Shown here: positions 15,276 through 17,224 of the stretch, piece after piece | Layout of the letters: every line of letters begins with the position of its first letter | Position numbering within the stretch: the stretch's first letter is position 1 | Assembly: GCA_964535405.1 (NCBI GenBank) | Contig: CAZHUG010000044.1 | Span: forward strand, 1 to 17,224 | Length of the DNA stretch: 17,224 bases | Source of the DNA: Scatomorpha sp964535405 | GTDB lineage: Bacteria > Bacillota > Clostridia > Oscillospirales > Oscillospiraceae | Reading direction: 5' to 3' | The notes under the pieces: model-generated | What the model saw: only the letters and a program-made list of their open reading frames with translations | Database searches by the model: none | What the model was told of the DNA's origin: nothing | Translations under genes and position numbers: made by a program

Positions 15276-15306
15276 AAACAGGAGCCGTGTTCTTCGGCTC
15301 CTGTTT
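15276..15306. terminator. Bidirectional rho-independent terminator
   Basis: Stem AAACAGGAGCCG (15276-15287) / CGGCTCCTGTTT (15295-15306) with a 7-base loop. T-rich sequence follows on the plus strand and an A-run precedes it for the minus strand. It sits between converging genes ending at 15256 and 15324. Confidence 0.88.
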
Positions 15307-15323
15307 CTTTAATTATATAAGCT

Positions 15324-16514
15324 TTATCTTGCGTTATAGCTCTCGAGCGCTATCGCCAGAATGTCCATGGCACGCACAAGCTCCTCACTTTTAATGACAT
15401 AGGCCATGCGCACCTCGTTTTTGCCCTTGCCTTGTGTCGCGTAAAAGCCCTCGCCCGGCGCGAACATCAGTGTCTCGCCATTGTCCTGAAAGCTCTCAAG
15501 CAGCCACTGCTGGAAACGGTTTGCGTCGTCCACGGGCAGCTTCACCATGATATAAAATGCGCCCTCGGGATAACGGCAGACAACGCCGGGTATCTCCAGC
15601 AGCCTGCCCATGACGGCATCGCGGCGGCGCTTGTATTCCTCGCGCACCGCGGTATAGTATTCCGAGCTGACTCCATACATTGCAGCCGCGCCAAGCTGGT
15701 CGATGGTAGCGCCGCAAAGTCTGCCCTGGCAGACCTTCATGGCATGGCTCATGAGCTCCTTGTTTCTTGATATGAGCGCACCGACGCGGGCTCCGCAGGC
15801 CGAAAAGCGCTTGGACACGGAGTCGACAACGACAACGTTCTCCTCCGCACCCTCGAACTCGAGCACTGTGGTCATCGGCTCGCCGTTATAGATAAACTCG
15901 CGATAGACCTCGTCGCTTATGATGAACAGACCATGCTCGCGCGCAAGCTCCACCATCATTTCAAGCTCATCCCGGCTGCAGACCGTGCCGGTCGGGTTTC
16001 CGGGATTTGTTATGAGTATCGCCCTGGTGCGGGCTGTGATAAGCGGCTCTATCCGCTGTCTTTCGGCGAAGCGGAAGCCCTCTTCCGCCGTTGTGGGTAT
16101 CGGCTTTATAACGCCGCCTGCCAGGGCGACAAAGGTGCTGTAGTTTGTGTAAAACGGCTCCGCGGTCAGAACCTCGTCGCCCTCGTCAAGTATGCACTGA
16201 AGCGCCATCAGCAGCGCCTCACTGCCGCCGGTGGTGGCAAGAATGTTCTCCGGCTCGAGCTGTGCGCCGATGCGCCCGTAGTAGTCTTTGACCGCTTCAA
16301 TATATTCAGGAACTCCGGCAGACGGAGCATACTCCAGTACCGGTGCGGAAAACTTGTGTACTGCCTCAAAAAATTCATGCGGTGTTTCAATATCCGGCTG
16401 ACCGATATTCAGGGGAATTATCTTCACTCCTCGTGCTCGGGCCGCGTCAGCATAGGGTGCAAATTTACGGATCGGTGAAAGCTCACATGCTTGGATCTTC
16501 TTCGAGAACTTCAT
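15324..16514 (-). CDS. Pyridoxal-phosphate class I/II aminotransferase (AspC/AspB-like)
   Basis: 396 residues. Transfers amino groups between an amino acid and a 2-oxo acid using PLP. Visible fold-type I features: LNIGQPDIETP (35-45), NPGNPTG (170-176) with PLP-contacting N173, DEVY with D201 and Y204, the PLP Schiff-base lysine K235 in DSVSKRFSACGARVG, and R369 in EVRMAYV positioned to bind substrate carboxylate. The substrate is probably aspartate or another common amino acid; sequence alone cannot decide. The open frame extends 47 codons further upstream, but the ATG at 16512-16514 has GGAGGTC at the right distance and matches the family N-terminus, and the upstream stretch holds the promoter. 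Monocistronic, ending at a shared terminator. Confidence 0.93.
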   Translation of the reverse strand: MKFSKKIQACELSPIRKFAPYADAARARGVKIIPLNIGQPDIETPHEFFEAVHKFSAPVLEYAPSAGVPEYIEAVKDYYGRIGAQLEPENILATTGGSEALLMALQCILDEGDEVLTAEPFYTNYSTFVALAGGVIKPIPTTAEEGFRFAERQRIEPLITARTRAILITNPGNPTGTVCSRDELEMMVELAREHGLFIISDEVYREFIYNGEPMTTVLEFEGAEENVVVVDSVSKRFSACGARVGALISRNKELMSHAMKVCQGRLCGATIDQLGAAAMYGVSSEYYTAVREEYKRRRDAVMGRLLEIPGVVCRYPEGAFYIMVKLPVDDANRFQQWLLESFQDNGETLMFAPGEGFYATQGKGKNEVRMAYVIKSEELVRAMDILAIALESYNAR

Positions 16515-16535
16515 TTTTATGACCTCCTTCGCGGC

Positions 16536-16585
16536 TGTTGCGCCTAGTTTCGCAATTATACTACACTTGACTTGCAGGCGCAACA
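16536..16585. repeat. Inverted repeat flanking the aminotransferase promoter
   Basis: Perfect 10-bp arms TGTTGCGCCT (16536-16545) and AGGCGCAACA (16576-16585), 30 bases apart. The right arm contains the -35 box and the left arm lies just downstream of the expected start, so the arms bracket the promoter. Confidence 0.6.
16555..16583 (-). promoter_or_regulatory. Promoter for the aminotransferase gene
   Basis: Minus strand: TTGCGC (16578-16583), a 17-base spacer, perfect TATAAT (16555-16560). Confidence 0.7.
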
Positions 16586-16595
16586 AAATTTTAAG
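16567..16595 (+). promoter_or_regulatory. Possible promoter for the PdaB-like gene
   Basis: TTGACT (16567-16572), 17 bases, TTTAAG (16590-16595). The -35 is good and the -10 weak. It overlaps the opposing aminotransferase promoter, so only one may fire at a time. If the downstream gene is sporulation-specific, a different sigma factor may be used instead. Confidence 0.25.
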
Positions 16596-16655
16596 GACAT
16601 ACCGGGTCACGAACAGGCATAGTATGTACAAACGCTTTGTCCGGGGGTATGCCAT

Positions 16656-17224
16656 ATGAAAAAAACAGTCTCAAATGCGCTTTCATTCATCAGTAGGCAC
16701 AGGAGAATAACCAGCGGGGCAGCGCTGGTGCTCACTGTAGTGCTTGTTTTTGCTCTGGTGAACAGTCCAACCATCGTTGGTGTCTCAGCCACGCGCCGTA
16801 ATCTGCCAATTTACTGCGTCCAGACGGAGGAGAAATATGTCTCCCTCACCTTCGACGCCGCTTGGGGAAACGAGGATACCGAGCAGCTGATCTCTATTCT
16901 CGACTCCTTCGATGTCAAGGCCACCTTCTTCCTCGTGGGCGAATGGGTGGATAAGTACCCGGAATCCGTCAAGCAGCTTTCGGATGCCGGGATGGAGGTC
17001 ATGAACCACTCCAACGACCACGCACATTTTTCAAAGCTTTCGGCCACGCAGATTGTCGAGAACATAAACGCCTGCAACGATAAGATTGAGGCCATCACAG
17101 GTGTGCGCCCCACACTCTTCCGCGCGCCCTACGGCGAGTATGACGACAACGTGATAAAAACCATCGACAACATGGGCATACATACCATCCAGTGGGACGT
17201 TGACAGTCTCGACTGGAAGGATCT
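16656..17224 (+). CDS. PdaB-like polysaccharide deacetylase, N-terminal part (3' end outside window)
   Basis: 189 codons are visible. A positively charged start and a hydrophobic segment (about 20-36) give a signal anchor, so the enzyme works outside the membrane, probably on peptidoglycan. The NodB domain begins near 60: LTFDAAWGNEDT carries catalytic D67 but has Ala where classical deacetylases have a second, metal-binding Asp (TFDDG); as I recall this TFDAAWG form is typical of the PdaB sporulation group. The metal-binding motif HSNDH is intact (H118, H122), as is RAPYGEYDD (156-164). PdaB is linked to spore cortex or late sporulation in Bacillus. The ribosome binding site GGGGGT is modest. 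The C-terminal third is off the edge. Confidence 0.88.
   Translation, partial: MKKTVSNALSFISRHRRITSGAALVLTVVLVFALVNSPTIVGVSATRRNLPIYCVQTEEKYVSLTFDAAWGNEDTEQLISILDSFDVKATFFLVGEWVDKYPESVKQLSDAGMEVMNHSNDHAHFSKLSATQIVENINACNDKIEAITGVRPTLFRAPYGEYDDNVIKTIDNMGIHTIQWDVDSLDWKD

Noticed and set aside
15933..16478. 181-codon plus-strand open frame inside the aminotransferase
   Set aside because: Antisense to intact PLP-enzyme motifs; no ribosome binding site or family resemblance.
16515..16655. Upstream in-frame extension of the aminotransferase (47 codons)
   Set aside because: It covers the promoter and ribosome binding site and does not resemble the N-terminus of the family; the ATG at 16512-16514 is preferred.

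Overview
The window looks like chromosomal DNA from an anaerobic, spore-forming-type Firmicute, most likely a Clostridia / Oscillospiraceae-like gut bacterium. The evidence is strong AGGAGG-type ribosome binding sites, sigma-A-type -35/-10 promoters, moderate GC, and typical clostridial content: a VanW-domain protein, a SpoVK/CbbX-like AAA ATPase, a PdaB-like deacetylase and the 3H-domain regulator NiaR. The species assignment is inference. I see no mobile element, CRISPR array, rRNA or tRNA. No stretch over 300 bases lacks a gene; the largest gap is 7624-7867 (a weak terminator and an AT-rich leader).

Layout. (1) 1-5239, minus strand: a tight cluster read htpG -> hemW -> VanW-domain envelope protein -> metG (metG runs off the left edge). 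It is driven by a clear promoter with an extended -10 just upstream of htpG. (2) 5328-7623, plus strand, divergent: an AAA+ ATPase with a TerB-like N-terminal region and a HAD-IIA phosphatase, with stop and start codons overlapping. (3) 7868-8263: a small secreted protein with one divergent InlB-B-type repeat, ending at a two-way terminator shared with (4) 8320-10213 minus, an MFS carrier followed by a small acidic helical protein. (5) 10344-11180 plus: a membrane-anchored glycerophosphodiester phosphodiesterase, ending at a perfect 34-base palindromic two-way terminator. (6) 11233-14419 minus: nicotinate phosphoribosyltransferase (pncB), the NAD repressor niaR, and then, from its own promoter, a PfoR/PTS_EIIC_2-family membrane protein. 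(7) 14591-15256 plus: a conserved TIM-barrel protein of unknown function. (8) 15324-16514 minus: a class I aminotransferase whose promoter is flanked by an inverted repeat. (9) 16656-end plus: a PdaB-like polysaccharide deacetylase (partial).

The most interesting part is region 6. The pfoR-like gene has a 15+15 bp palindrome with core GTGTC-TT-GACAC directly downstream of its -10 box. A related imperfect site (15 of 19 bases match) lies just downstream of the -10 box of pncB-niaR. Since niaR itself is in the pncB operon and carries the expected HTH and metal-binding 3H domain, the simplest reading is a local NiaR regulon: niacin salvage enzyme, its repressor, and a membrane protein. That makes the PfoR-like protein a candidate niacin or NAD-precursor transporter. 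This role is inferred from regulation and position and is not shown by the protein sequence.
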